Of a stretch of 64,000 nucleotides of DNA, positions 1 through 11,462 are shown piece by piece. The translations under genes were made by a program, and so were the position numbers. The stretch is from contig JAPDOI010000882.1 in the NCBI GenBank assembly GCA_029168955.1, positions 124,001 to 188,000 of the forward strand, in the 5' to 3' direction. Within the stretch, counting starts at the first letter, position 1. Each line of letters opens with the position of its first letter. The DNA comes from Aplectana chamaeleonis (taxonomy: Eukaryota > Nematoda > Chromadorea > Rhabditida > Cosmocercidae). Below the pieces are notes generated by a model. That model made no database searches. It saw nothing but the letters and a program-made list of their open reading frames with translations, and had not been told where the DNA came from.

Positions 1-398
1 ATAATAATAAATAAATGTTTTCAATGAGTAAACAAGCCACGGGCCTAACCATATAGTTTTTTTTGCATTGGTAGATTTAGACTATTACTGGTGCCAGATT
101 CGTAGAATTCAATCAAAACGGTCGGCTTGTAAAAGGGTTTTAGAAGGGCAGCGTCCATTGGCAGTAGCGGTTTTTCTGCTGTTCACCCTATACTAAACAG
201 CGTTGTCGCACAGTTTTTGTTGCGCAGTGTATGTGGTCCGTGTCCTTCAACCACTAGGCCCGGCACGCAGCTTTGATGGCGTTGTCATAGAAGCGAAGCA
301 CCTAATACTGTATCTCTCCCCGTACAGCTTGTTTGTGTACTCGTTGTTGTGGTCACATGAATACCAGTTGTAATCCCCTTTATCTACTTCACTGAAGA
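1..398. other. upstream region of the cyclophilin gene
   Basis: No ORF, repeat or RNA gene is recognised here. This stretch should hold the promoter and 5' leader of the cyclophilin. A pyrimidine-rich run ends in AG at 396-397, one base before the start codon. It could serve as a spliced-leader trans-splice acceptor, as is common in nematodes, but it is weaker than the usual TTTTCAG. Confidence 0.4.
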
Positions 399-3300
399 AT
401 GGCGGCGTTGCTTCGGTCGCGATTTCTTTTCACCGCAGTGCGGAATGCGTCAAAGGCAGCTCGCAGCCAGGTTTTTTTGGATGTAAAAATTGGAGACTCC
501 CCGGCTGGGAAGATTACAATAGAGGTTTGCATAGTTTTTGTCACCAGCTTTTTTTGCATGAGTTATCCGCCTTGTTCAGCTGTTTAACGATGTGGTCCCA
601 AAGACGGCAGAAAACTTCCGAGCACTCTGCACTGGAGAGAAGGGAAAGGGTAGAAGTGGCCTTCCCCTACATTTTAAAGGATCCTCTTTCCATCGTGTTA
701 TACCTGACTTCATGATACAGGCGAGTGCTTTACAAGCCCCTGTTTTTAAGCAGTTCTTCTGTAGTATGTTACAAAACTGGCTGGTTCAGGGAGGAGATTT
801 CACACTTGGAGATGGACGAGGAGGCGAATCGATTTATGGTCACAAGTTCGAGGTTTGTGCTAGGGCCTTTTTCATATCAAACTGTTACCAACTAGTTGTC
901 GCTTCAAGGATGAGAACTTCACTTTGAAACATACTGGCCTTGGATGTGTTTCGATGGCGAATGCAGGTCCTGACACGAACGGAAGCCAGTTCTTCATTTG
1001 CACTGCCGACACACCGTGGTATAAATTTGAGATATCAGTGGCACTAGTTCATTCCCTCGCTTAGAGCTAGTTTGAAGAAGTTGATTTAGTACTTCAGGCG
1101 CTGGACTTTGCCAACCAGCTGCTCCTACGCAGCCAGTTGACAGAGTTGGAGGCAGCCTGCTGTCAGCCTTCAAAGCAGGCCGTTTCAGGCATGTCTTTGA
1201 GTCCGCGGAAATGTTTTCTCTTCAGGAATTGACCTCTGTAAAAAATCGAAATGCCCATCACTCAACGCCCTACTTGTGCGCGCGATGCTGCTCTCTCCGG
1301 CTGCCATACTGTCTCGCTGTTTCTAGCCTCTGCTCCGCGCCCGCACGCGAAAGAACTGCGGAAATTTGTACAGCCTGTACATGTGAAATGAATGATGGGA
1401 GTTTCTTTCATACCAACATCAGTATCAGGGCTGTGCGTAACTGAATTTTGTAATTTCGTAAATCGTAATTTTCAAAATTCCTCGTAATTCGTAAATCGTA
1501 ATTCGCAACTGATAATAAAAAATAAGTCCTAACATGGCCCCAACCACATTCGATGCTGGAACAGCTCAAGTTTCTAGTGATGGGGTGTTTTCATACCTGA
1601 AGAGGTTCGAGGTTGGGTTTAGAAAAAACACTGTTCTGAGCGGTACTTTGACAAATTGCATTCATTCTTATAGTCTAGCTCCCTCATTTTGAGCCGATTG
1701 AAGAAGCTAATCGGGCTTATCATGTCAAAATCTCCTTATCACTATTATATTTTGCCATGACCGACCGCTCTTCTGCTTACTCCGCCCGGACTCATCCGAG
1801 CAAGCTAAGTTTTATGTACGTGGGATAAAAACGACTTGAAAAGACAAAATTGAAACCCTAAATTTTAAGGCAGGGTCCGGGCAGAATTTCGATTTCGAGA
1901 TTTTCCGCTGAATTGGAGCGTATGTTACTGATAGTCCCACGGAACGTGCGGAACTACGGAAAAAACGATTTTCTTTGAACTAACCGAGCCATTTGAGGGA
2001 ACCACCGAGTCACAAAAGTATGCTTATCGCACATCTTTTAACCGTCGTCGATGCATTCTTGAAATTCGCCGTGTAAATATCGGTCATTCTGGCCATGATT
2101 ATCTTGCGTTGAGCACAGTAATCCCTGACTTAATCGACTACCAGATTTGTGCAAGGTTTTGCCTAACTTTTGAATACGAAAGCATGAGGAATCATCGCTC
2201 TACCAAACAAAGCTGAATCTAAGTCAAGGAGGGTAATACCGTTGTGAAAAAAACGCGTCTCGATACCATTAGACTCAATCTTTTGAGAAAAGAGCACTTT
2301 CTAGGGACTGCTTTAAAATTCCCGTGGAGATTTGGAAAACCATGTTGCCCTTGCTGTAGGTCTGTGACAGTACATAAATAATCCGTGCTTGAAATTGCCT
2401 AAATGGATGCGGGGATTCCAAAAAATGGCATTGCTCCGAAAAAGGGTAAGGGAATTTTTGGGGTGTTGAGAAAAAAATTTTCGGGTTCAGCTCAAAACTT
2501 GCATCTGGACGTTATTTAGGGCACTGAATCCGAATCTGGGGTCTATTCCTCGCCTGACTTAGGGTTACGGTAGGTTACGGTAGACAAAATGGCTTTTAAT
2601 TGGCGTTACTTACCTTGAGATATCGAAAATCGAAAAATGGACCTCACAATCGTGTTCGGCGTTCCAAATAACACCCACAGTGAAATTTTGAGTAAAATCT
2701 GAGACTTTGACCGAGCTACCGTATAACCACCGTAATCTACCGTAATCTATCGAAAATCGATAAGGGGTTTGCAGTATACATTCCATCCTATGGCCAAAAT
2801 CGCGTCGGATCGGATTTTCGGATATTCCCGATTTTGCGAAACCGACTCATCGGATAAAACGGATACTGGCCCGAACGAGAATTTCGGATAACGGATCCTA
2901 TCCGAAACGAGAATTTTTGACCGGATCGGATATCGGATATCCGACCGGATAAAATCGGATCCACCGGATAATTCGGATGAAAAAACGGATAAGAAAAATT
3001 TTCAGTAGTACCGAAAAGTCAACTGCGTGTATTAAAGCAAATAGAATTCTAAAGCCATATATAATCTTCATATATTATTCGTAGAAACAAACACAACACC
3101 GGTTTTGGGAAATTTTAAAGCAATGGTTGACATGAGAAGTAGGACCGGTACTAGTAAACCTTCAGGGCTGGAATTCATGAAACGTTAACCACGTTTCAGC
3201 CATGGTTTGAGGCCGATCGATTTGCACACGATGTGCATAGCCATGGCTACGCTAGCCATGGTTGAAACGTGGTTAGCGTTTCGTGAATTCCACCCCAGAT

Positions 3301-6300
3301 TGGAAAAAAATTACAACAAACTATCGTGGTGACCATGAAACAAGACATATTTGGAGATCTTGGACTGATATGGTTGCTTTAACCATACAGCGCATTTAAA
3401 GACACGCGTTCAGTCGACTATTTCGGTGTCGTCTTCCGACAAATCTTCCGAAAGTAGATCGTCACTATCCAAGTCAGCTTTATCATAATCGGATTTGACC
3501 TCACTGCGCCCATACTTTTCGATGACTACATGTCAGTATAGAGGAAATTTAGAGGTCTGACAATTGGAAAGTAATGTAGAGCAGCGAATCTTGGGTAATT
3601 GAATATTTGGGGCCGCATTTCTCGCAACGGAGTCGGCCGCGGCACGCCGCTGCTCGCGCAGGAATTTCAACAGTGAAAACCAGAAACCTTCCGAGGTAAC
3701 CAAAATGAGGCGTAAGCAAAATGCTCTGGCCGTACACAGCACGAAACATAGAAAAGTTCGAGCACAAGCTCCAGGAATCATTTCGGCTGCTCTTTTCAAT
3801 GTTAGCGTCCGGAAAAAGGCGGTTGACTTCACAACACCCAGAGTTTCCCTCCCCTTTCAAAATACGAATAGTTAGTGACCCAGAGGTTTGATATTTTTTA
3901 CAAAGTTGTTTTTCTAAGTGGGCTTATTTGACAGATATACGACTAACATCGGCATGGATCCTGAAGAGACTGCGTTCCCCATTGGAGGTTGGCGCAAACT
4001 TGGTGCACCTATGTTATAGCACATGGCACTGAGTTTGCGCCAACCTTCAACAGTGAACGCGAAGTCTCTTCAGGATCCATTCCGACGTTACCTAAGATAG
4101 CGGCGGGTACGAGTGCTCATAGAATCGTGACGAAGGATGACACGCTTCGGTTCTCCGCCACTGAATGGAAGATTGGAATTTTGTCAGATTCAAGTACAGG
4201 CGTAAAACATCCTTCCTGGATCCCTCTCTACAGTACTACGCACTTTTTTTGGCAAAAAAAGCGTTTTGGGGCCTTTTTATGCGCTCTTAAAGCGCCGCAT
4301 CGCCGTAACTCACTTTAAAATCGACGGAATGAGTTTTCTGGTAGTTTTCGTGTTCCTCTCAGTGAGGCGAATGCAATGGTACGTGTAGAAAGTCTTAGTA
4401 GTAAAGCACGTGCTGCTGCAGCCAAGTCACGCTACAACATTCTGCGTGCAATTGCTGGCACCGCCTGGGGCAGCACAAAGGAAGTTCTGCGTAAAACGTA
4501 TAGAACCATGGTACTGCATGTTTCGAAACATCCGAGCATTCGCGTAGAGGACCACAGATGGCTGAGTGTACACGTTTCATGACAGAATAGTTGTCTGCTG
4601 CTCAGCCCAATCCCGTATATGGCGGTGTGCCTCCTCTAGTCGATGATAGTGAAGCTTACCTGCTCAGGCGTACTCGAACCATCCTAGCAGGTCTTCGATG
4701 CGGTCATTCTACCTACGTGAAGGCCTACGCACAGAGGATTGACCAGTCAGTCCCCGATAAATGCCCTGATTGTCAACGTGTTGGACATGATTCATTGCAT
4801 CTATGTTCATGTCCGGTTAGACCTACAACCCTGTCTGCTCTATATTTATGGTACAAGCCGTGTGAGGTTGCCAAGTTTCTGCGCCTCTGATGCGATGCTT
4901 TCTAATGGCTGAGAAGAAGAATAGTAGACGAAAGAATCTTCTGGATTTCGGAATTTCCATTTTGGCGTCAACAATGCGTCAAAATACATGTGCGCGCGTA
5001 AATCACAGGCGCACATCATCGTCATTTGCGTCGTGCACGTCGATTAAGATTGATTTCGAATTTCGGACAAGGCAGAAACAGTGGGCAGTGGGTCAGGAAT
5101 CACCTTCAGGGCGCGATTGTTGAATTGAGTAAAATGAACGCAAATCTATTTGGTTTTATCCGAAATTATCCGATTTTCATTCGAAATTAACCGATTTTTA
5201 ACCAAAATTATCCGATTTTCATCCGAAATTATCCGATTTTCATCCGAAATTATCCGATTTTCATCCGATTTCGATCCGATCGATTGTCCGTTTTCAACCG
5301 TTTTTCTATCCGATTATCCGGTTTTCTGATCGGATCCTTCAATTTTCACTTTTCCGGATATCGGATATTTCGGATATCGTGTTTTTTTCGTCTGATCGGA
5401 TTTCGAATCAATCCGAAATCGCCATTTTCACGTCGGATCGAATTTCGGATAATTATCCGATCGGATTATCCGACCCGGATATCCGAAACCGACTCCGTAT
5501 GATGGAATGTATAGTTTGCAGATTTGTGTTAGGCAGGCCGAAAACCCTCTATGTAGAAGTCTTGAGGCGATTTGATCGTAGCATTCTCGAAATCGTCAAA
5601 AGTGGCGTTTTTCCAGCAAATTTTCCCCGTTTTGAAGCTTTAGACCAAATCAGACGGACTTTTCTGGAATATTGACAGATGGGCCTCAGATTCGTGATCA
5701 GCATCTAAAGAAACCCCTAGAAACAAGTTTTCAGCCCAATCCGAGACAATGTTTTTGAACATCTTGAAAGTTGCCATTCGTGTACCCCTCTTATCTACGC
5801 AAAGCTATGAAAGTGCCCACTTTTGGAAATCTACTGTAAATCTCTGAGGCATTTAGGGGATTCGGAAAACGGGTTATTAATGCTGTGTCCCATACCTACA
5901 ACAATCAACACATAATTTTATAAAAGTCCACCGGAAATGTAAGGCAAGCCCTAGCTAGACAGTGCTCCGAATGATATACATCTTTGCAAAACTTCTTTTG
6001 CATTTAGATTTTTTTGAATTATCAATTCTAAAAACACTTAATGACATTATGGGAACTCCCTGAAAGGTCGCGAGAACCCCGAAACGTTAAATGAAAGATT
6101 TCCGCAATTCTACCTCACGGATCTCGAGATTGTCCCAACTGCAGATAATTCATCAAGAAAACTCAAAGATTGCACTACTATTACTTGCACAATTACCACT
6201 CAAAATCTCGCCACACTTTGCCACGCGCGACGCTTCGGAGAAACAACCGCAAAAGTATTCATTCAACAACGAAGCGATTCTAGGAAACTTCGGTCCACAA

Positions 6301-7500
6301 AACAGGTTACCAGTTAGGAATTTGAGCTGTGAATATGACAGCGTTTTCAGAACCCAAAATAAGTCTACTTCAATAAAATAACAAGGATCGGATGTGTTGT
6401 TGTCAAGTCTCGCAAATGCTCCCCGTTTATACAAAACTTCGCGCGAGTATTGTAGTTGCGTGGAGAGGGTGGTTTTCGAAATCTTCGAAAATTCTGCAAC
6501 GGAGTGTGTATTGGGTTCCAACCTATCTTTGCTCCATTAGCCGCGCAGTTGCAGGCAACCGATGTTACAGCCCGCAACTTGAAGATAATCGTGCTGGGAC
6601 GAAGATTACTCGTGCCAGAGCCGCGTGGTTCCAGCATGATTTCGTTCGCACTATGTGTTGCAACAGCGATTGTGTGCAACTGCGGTTCTTAATTGTGCTC
6701 TGATATAGGCAGTAGCTCTACCAAATGTCTGCGCCTCTCGTATTCATCATGGATGCGAGAGCATTCCATGGACATAAAAAACTGTGGAGCTCGGCTCCAC
6801 CGACCTGGCCCGCATATTGAGCAAGGAAAGGTTGAAACCCGATAATAAGTTTGAGTAAGTCAGTATGAGAAGCAGAGCGGTCGGTCATACCTGAATCTGG
6901 TTATCAACATTGTTTTTTCGCAATAACGGACCCCTCTGCTACTGACTACGCTTGGCTGGAAATACCAGGGGAAGGTTTCACTGAAAAAGCAAGCTCGAAA
7001 GATTAATCAAAAATCCAGAATTTGAAAAAAGTCAAAATTGAAAATTCATTCAAACCCTCTACCGCAGATTTAGTCTGTTCCCTCAATCCCACTTCCACGA
7101 TTTGTTACGATTCGTTACGATTTGGGGCCGAAATTTCGTAAATCGTAAATCGTAAAAAAATTGCCAAAAACGCCCGTAATTCGTAATTCGTAAATCGTCC
7201 TGATCACAGCCCTGATCAGTATACATAAGCCAGTCTAGACCACGTCTCGGAACAACCCCCAGAAGGGTGACCCTGGCAGACTCTGTTTTTGTTCTCTTGT
7301 TCACTTATTGTTCAGATATCAATGTGTCTCTTGATTCCAGGTTGGATGGCAAGCATGTTGTTTTTGGCCAAGTCACAGATGGTATGAGCGTTGTGAAGAA
7401 GATTGAGTCAGTGGGCTCAAGGTCCGGTAGGCCTAAGGAAAAGGTCACGGTAGTGGATTGTGGGGAAAAGAAGGCTGAAGAGGCTGCAAAAGCTGCCTAA
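399..7500 (+). CDS. cyn-1: mitochondrial-type divergent-loop cyclophilin (peptidyl-prolyl cis-trans isomerase), 5 exons
   Basis: Exons read as 399-524, 580-720, 790-852, 909-1018 and 7341-7500, giving 600 nt and 199 codons plus TAA. The product would catalyse proline cis-trans isomerisation. The first ~22 residues ([20 protein letters not shown]...) are basic and hydroxylated with no acidic residue, as in a mitochondrial presequence. The core carries the catalytic block [13 protein letters not shown] (Arg, Phe, Met and Gln of the active site), [14 protein letters not shown], and the cyclosporin-binding Trp, whose codon is split TG|G by the last intron. An extra loop ([11 protein letters not shown]) before FKGSSFHR marks the divergent-loop class seen in C. 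elegans CYN-1 and CYN-3; the rest is closest to what I recall of CYN-1. The tail [10 protein letters not shown] is longer than in cytosolic forms. All junctions keep frame. Introns are 55, 69, 56 and 6322 bp; the last is inflated by transposons. The symbol is by resemblance, not by search. Confidence 0.93.
721..789 (+). other. GC-AG intron 2 of the cyclophilin
   Basis: The exon ends in ...ATACAG at 720 and the intron begins GCGAGTG, ending TTCAG at 789. GC replaces GT at the donor. The protein (MIQ | GGD) requires this junction. The 69-bp intron is a multiple of three and has no in-frame stop, so retention would add 23 residues between Gln and Gly of the active-site loop. Confidence 0.85.
1670..1812 (-). 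repeat. 145-bp MITE copy 1 (GTATAGCCTAGG family)
   Basis: An inverted copy of the repeat also found at 54000-54147 and 59175-59324. Shared blocks include TTTTGAGCCGATTG..., the GGGCTTATCATGTCAAAATC segment and GACCGACCGCTC. The unit begins and ends with versions of TATAGCCTAG. Confidence 0.7.
3163..3298. repeat. foldback MITE with GGAATTCA termini
   Basis: CAGGGCTGGAATTCATGAAACG at the left mirrors CGTTTCGTGAATTCCACCCC at the right. The arms continue through GTTAACCACGTTTCA and CCATGG. The flanks are not a clear TSD, so the class is unknown. Confidence 0.6.
4376..4890 (+). pseudogene. C-terminal fragment of a Jockey/CR1-like non-LTR retrotransposon polyprotein
   Basis: Two frames carry one family. 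4376-4580 reads ...[20 protein letters not shown] and [13 protein letters not shown], like the segment after the reverse transcriptase core. 4591-4887 reads [16 protein letters not shown], then [20 protein letters not shown] and [17 protein letters not shown]. That is the Cys/His tail that ends many Jockey-type polyproteins (CPxC...H...HxFxCP...T.L.LW..P.EVA.FL). A frameshift lies between the two. No upstream RT motif is found, so this is a 5'-truncated dead copy inside the nested hAT-like element. Confidence 0.75.
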
Positions 7501-7590
7501 ACACTGTCCGAGTCTCAGTGGTTTATAGATTCTTTATTGATTAGCCGTTTGTTGAATTTTTGTTTGTAGTCCAAGATTGTTATGTTTTTA

Positions 7591-7596
7591 AATAAA
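7591..7596 (+). terminator. polyadenylation signal AATAAA of the cyclophilin
   Basis: A canonical AATAAA lies 91 bp after the TAA of the cyclophilin and just upstream of a T/C-rich stretch. It is the only such hexamer between the stop codon and the next repeat. Confidence 0.75.
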
Positions 7597-7669
7597 AGAT
7601 CATCTCTTCTGTCTCGTTCCTGAATTATACACTGTTGCGTTTGATTTTCCTGCCATTCATTTTCCTTGA

Positions 7670-8112
7670 AGGCATCGTACGCGCTGAAAACCTCTCACCG
7701 TTTTTTTGAGTTTGAATCATTGGCTGGGCCCGCCTGAGAACGTGGGTAGAGTTTGTCGGGCCACCGACGCATCATTGGGAAGATATGGGAGATCGAGTGC
7801 CTCGAATTCCACCGAAAAAGGCCGGCCCTCCGACAGCCATGTGGCCTCAAATGAGAAAAGAAGGTAGCTTATCAACAAATGATACATCAAGTTCCACTCA
7901 TTTACGCGATATCGCTTGTTGAAAACCTTTCATTTTATGCCACATGGCTGTCAGAAGGCCGGCCTCTTTTGGTGGAATTCGAGGCATTTGATCACCCATA
8001 TCTTCCCAATAATGTGTCGGTGACCCGACAAACTCTACCCACGTTCTCAAGGGGCCCAACCAATGATTCAAACTCAAAAAACGGTGAGTGGTTCTCAGCG
8101 CGTATGATGCCT
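7670..8112. mobile_element. palindromic MITE just downstream of the cyclophilin, TTAA type
   Basis: AGGCATCGTACGCGCTG at the left mirrors CAGCGCGTATGATGCCT at the right. The arms match through most of their length, around a centre near 7880-7920. Flanks TTGA and TTAG look like decayed TTAA. AGGCA termini are shared with about ten other elements in the window. It begins about 70 bp after the cyclophilin polyA signal. Confidence 0.75.
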
Positions 8113-8894
8113 TTAGGCACAATATCTTTCTAGGTCTCGGGTTCGGCGCACTGCCACTGCGTTCACGTCGCGCATTCACTGTAGCCTGAAAACACCGTTA
8201 ACCAATTCACGACCACGCCCAATTTTGGGTGGCTGTACGTTCGGACCGTGTGCAATATTGCGTTACCGTATACCGTTTCCCCCCGGTGGGACACGCAAGT
8301 TCGAACGGCACGCCACCATAAATCGTTTTTCGTTTTTCATGTTCATAGTGAAGCTATCAATGAAGTAAGCATTATATCAGAATTTCCGCTCATGGAACTT
8401 TCTTTATTATGAGAAACAACTGCCTGAGGTCATGACAGGGTTAAGCGGGAGTAGTGTTTTGCCACCACTGCTCCACTGATATTTACATAACAGTTTCTTT
8501 AAATGCTATCCAGAAACCTGCTATCTGTTTGCAGATTTTGTATCGTGTGGGTTTCGTCATGGCGGGTCAAAAAAGTTTAAATTGGAGAAAATCTATGTTT
8601 CGGGGTCATGGTAGGCATAGCCATGGTGGTAGGTGCACGTTTCCAGGTAAACAGAACGTGATTCCAACTCAGGTGCTTATAAAGCTAAGAAATGACAGTA
8701 AAATAAAAAAGAACTTATAATGCGCTCGAAAAATTGTTTTTGCAATGATTTTTTCGTATTGAGCCCCAGCTATTTCCACAAAAGTGAGCATTGTGCTATA
8801 GTTGAGCTGTTGACGGGCCACGACGTCCGTAGTCGAGTCTAGGATAGGTTGACTTACTTACTTGACTTAATCGGTTGGCTTTCGCCTGACGCGG

Positions 8895-10459
8895 TCATTC
8901 CGCATCTTCACCGAGGTGTGCCGTCCTAGTAGTCAGCCGTGTCCATTTTTCACGGTCTTCAGCCACAATTTGAACACATTCCATCCAGCTGTCACTATTC
9001 CATTTCCTGCGAAACGAAACATCGCGCCTGAACTGTCTTTCGATGCCGAGTGACTTTAAATCCTCTTTAACCACATCCGTCCAGAACTTTCGCCTACGCC
9101 CAGGTGGCCGTTTCCAGACAGGATTTGGAAGCATTTTTAAAGCGTGTTGTACGAGACGATCCGGCGTTCTTCTTAGTATATGCCCGAGCAGTCGAAGTCG
9201 ACTTTCCATTGCTGCTTGAGATGGCGTTAGGAGATGCTGGCACCTCCCTCGTGTCAAGCGTTGATGTACTGCGTCGATTTCCTTGTAAAGGTCTTCGTTA
9301 TGGCATACATGCGGCCAGAAATATCCAAGCAAACGCCTGAAAAGCTTCCTCTCCGTGCAATCCAACCTTTTCATCTGCGTCTTCTGTGCTGCCCACGTCC
9401 CCGTTCCGTACATCATTATGGGGCGAATAGCGGATAGGTAGACGCGCAACTTGACTTCCTTCGCGGTGGGGTAGACCACAGACACTTGGTTAGAGAATCG
9501 AATGCGGACGTAGCTTTCGCATATCGTTGTCGAAGATCCGCTGCCTAACTACTATCGTTCTTCAGCAAACAGCCCAAATAACAGAAATCGGCCACCAGTT
9601 CGATACGTTGTCCGTCCATACAAACTCCCGTTGAAGGCCTCTGAGAGACTCACATCTGCTTGCATTTGTCGGGACAAAGACGAGGTCCATAGGCCGCGGC
9701 ATACTTCGAAACGAGGTTCACAATCCTTTGCAGTTTTGCGTTGTTTTCAGCGAATAACACAATGTCGTCGGCGTACTCCAGGTCGACAAGGGAGCGTCCT
9801 GATGGTGTTAGGATCACATCCGCAGGAAACTGTTCTGCAACTCTACGCATGATGTCATCAACGGCGAAGTTGAAAAGAAAAGGTCCTGCAACGGCTCCTT
9901 GCCTTACTCCTGTTTTCACCTCGAAAGCTGACGTAAATCCGACAGGTGTACGAACTGCTGCTGTTGTTCCTTTGTTCATGTCCTCGATTAACCGAACATA
10001 CTTTTCCGGGACTCCATCTGCTCGCAGAGCATTGAGCAATCGATCACGATGAGGAGAGTCGAACGCGGCTTCAAAGTCCAAAAAAGCAAGCTGTAATGGC
10101 TTCGAAAACCGCTGCCACGATTCAATTACTCTTCTCACGACGAACACTTGGTCGATGGTCGATCTTCCAGGTCGAAAACCGGCTTGCTCATCTCTGGTCG
10201 TTCCTTCACGATGTTTGATAAGTCGCTCGAGAATGATACGTTCTAAAACCTTGTACATGACACGAAGTTCGAGCGATATAGCGTGCACAACTATATCGCG
10301 AAAGTATCCCGCACATTGCATAAAGGTGTCGCCGTCCGGCACACTAAGGCCTCTGGTCCATAACACCTTAGGAACCGTACCTAGGGAGTCATGGAGTCTT
10401 TGGCCACAAGCCACAATTTCGCCACCCTGAACTGTCGATCGCTGTCGAGTGATATCCAA
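8895..10459 (-). pseudogene. RTE reverse transcriptase, 3' half of ORF
   Basis: From 10459 downward the - strand gives LRVMYKVLERIILERLIKH, DEQAGFRPGRSTIDQVFVV, LAFLDFEAAFDSPHRDRLL and VRQGAVAGPFLFNFAVDDI, then the catalytic LVDLEYADDIVLFAE. After a damaged stretch (9486-9650), where DFCYLGCLLKN can still be read with an in-frame stop, the C-terminal domain continues at 9485-8895 with LSAIRPIMMYGTGTWAA, LDCTERKLFRRLLGYFW and TDVVKEDLKSLGI. It would copy the element's RNA at the nicked target. Frameshifts and the loss of the joined endonuclease make it dead. Confidence 0.88.
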
Positions 10460-11346
10460 AAAACTGCGCTATCCAGACTTCTGAGCTATTTCCATGCACC
10501 GTTTGCTGCTTTGCAGGAAACCCGCCTCAGAGATAGACCCGTCATCAGCGTCGGAGAGTACACCATCTACTGCGGTAACGCTGACGATAGGAGAGTGGGA
10601 GGCTGTGCAATAGCTGTAAGGAAGGATTTCAATGGTATGGTCAAGGAGTTCGGCTCAGCGTCGTGTCGGAATGCATTCGTACGACTGCGGGATCACAGAG
10701 GATTCAATCTGTGGATAGTGAGTGCTCATGCGCCCACTGAAACCGCCGAAGACAATTCGAAGGATGCGTTTTATGAGGAACTCAATACGTTGCTGGCCAG
10801 GATACCTTGTCAACATGCTGTTGTCGTGGGGATTGACGCAAATGCGAAGATGGGACTTGATCAGGAATCCGAAGTACTCGGTAAATGGTTCTACCCAGTG
10901 GAGCAAACATCGGACAATGGCTACCGCCTTGTAGACTTTGTGAACGCAGTGGTCTGATTATTGCATCGACATTCAAGAGGAATCATCGCCGCCATCAGCT
11001 TACGTGGCAGGGACCAACCCGGCTATCTCCAGAAGAGCAGCGGAAGCGGAAGATGACAACTTTGAAACTACAGCTTGACTATGTCCTGACGAGGAATATT
11101 CCAGTATCGGACATTCGAAGATCTAGAGCTGTGTGGGATGTCGCATTCGATTCGGATCACCGTCCTGTTCTGTTGAACTTCACTGCGAGGATTCATAAGA
11201 GGAAGCGAGGGGCTCAGCCTCTCCAGAGGATTGACATGACAAGTCTCAGAGATGAAGAGTGCAGAAGGAATTTCCAACAACGCGTTTCTATTCACATCGG
11301 AGTACGGACTAAGGAGAAACTTTGCGACGCGGATTCTTTTGTCAAG
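10391..11346 (+). pseudogene. RTE apurinic-type endonuclease, inverted 5' half
   Basis: The frame starting near 10418 reads FATLNCRSL, then FAALQETRLRDRP, YTIYCGNADDRRVGGCAIAV, LWIVSAHAPTET and VVVGIDANAKMG. After a frameshift near 10935 it continues GLIIASTFKRNHRRHQLTWQ, LQLDYVLTRNIPVSDIRRS and DVAFDSDHRPVLLNF. The QET, DxNA and SDHRPV motifs belong to the exonuclease-endonuclease-phosphatase fold used by non-LTR elements to nick target DNA. It stops abruptly at the target duplication, so the linker to the reverse transcriptase is missing. Confidence 0.88.
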
Positions 11347-11462
11347 TAGGATAGGTTAATATATTGAACATGAGAAAGTTTGGAAATTCGTCCTTGTCCA
11401 GAGGAAATGGATTCTTCAAAAGCGTGTCTCACCGGTGGGACACGTGGTCGTGAATGGGTTAA

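Larger units (their letters stand above)
2775..5513. mobile_element. hAT-like element nested in the intron element, 8-bp TSD
   Basis: Ends are TATACATTCCATCCTATG and its inverse ...CATATGATGGAATGTATA with small differences. They are flanked by GTTTGCAG at 2767-2774 and again at 5514-5521. Inside each end is a long degenerate array: CGGATA/CGGATT motifs at about 2810-2995, and the inverse (ATTATCCGATTTTCAT units) at about 5150-5480. The interior holds a small foldback and the tail of a non-LTR retrotransposon. No transposase was recognised. Confidence 0.75.
1426..7214. mobile_element. hAT-like element in cyclophilin intron 4, 8-bp TSD
   Basis: The left end reads CAGGGCTGTGCGTAA and the right end is its near inverse ...ACAGCCCTG. 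The flanks are identical 8-mers ATCAGTAT at 1418-1425 and 7215-7222, the target duplication length of hAT elements. Just inside each end is an array of CGTAA/CGTAAAT motifs (about 1437-1510 and 7095-7200). The interior of 5.8 kb includes another hAT-like element (2775-5513), a copy of a 145-bp MITE and a foldback. I see no hAT transposase, so it is probably non-autonomous. It lies wholly inside the intron and so need not harm the host gene. Confidence 0.8.
8851..11346 (-). mobile_element. RTE-type non-LTR retrotransposon, 5' inverted, 11-bp TSD
   Basis: TAGGATAGGTT occurs at 8840-8850 and again at 11347-11357, so the insertion is exactly 8851-11346. The 3' end lies at the low coordinate, where the - strand reads ...AAGTCAAGTAAGTAAGTC, the short-repeat tail typical of RTE. 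The reverse transcriptase half is on the - strand and the endonuclease half on the + strand, head to head near 10390-10460. Reading the - strand 5' to 3', the inverted 5' segment precedes the 3' segment and the endonuclease start lies at the internal junction, as twin priming produces. Confidence 0.88.
8202..11458. mobile_element. TTAA-flanked element with CCCATTCACGACCAC termini, split by an RTE insertion
   Basis: The left end CCAATTCACGACCACG follows TTAA (8198-8201). The right end CGTGGTCGTGAATGGG precedes TTAA (11459-11462). Subterminal sequence includes the palindrome CCCACCGGTGGG and a GTTCGGACC block. Removing the RTE and one TSD copy leaves about 750 bp. A second copy of the family is at 17115-18441. 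The TTAA target and CCCATT-like ends suggest piggyBac-type mobilisation; no transposase is visible. Confidence 0.75.

Noticed and set aside
4595..5123. Host zinc-finger gene from the [15 protein letters not shown] motif
   Set aside because: The motif and its context ([12 protein letters not shown]... [12 protein letters not shown]) are those of the tail of Jockey-type retrotransposon polyproteins.
10391..10957. Separate host endonuclease gene on the + strand
   Set aside because: It lies within an 11-bp target duplication together with the RTE reverse transcriptase, matches the RTE endonuclease, and is best explained as the inverted 5' half of that element.
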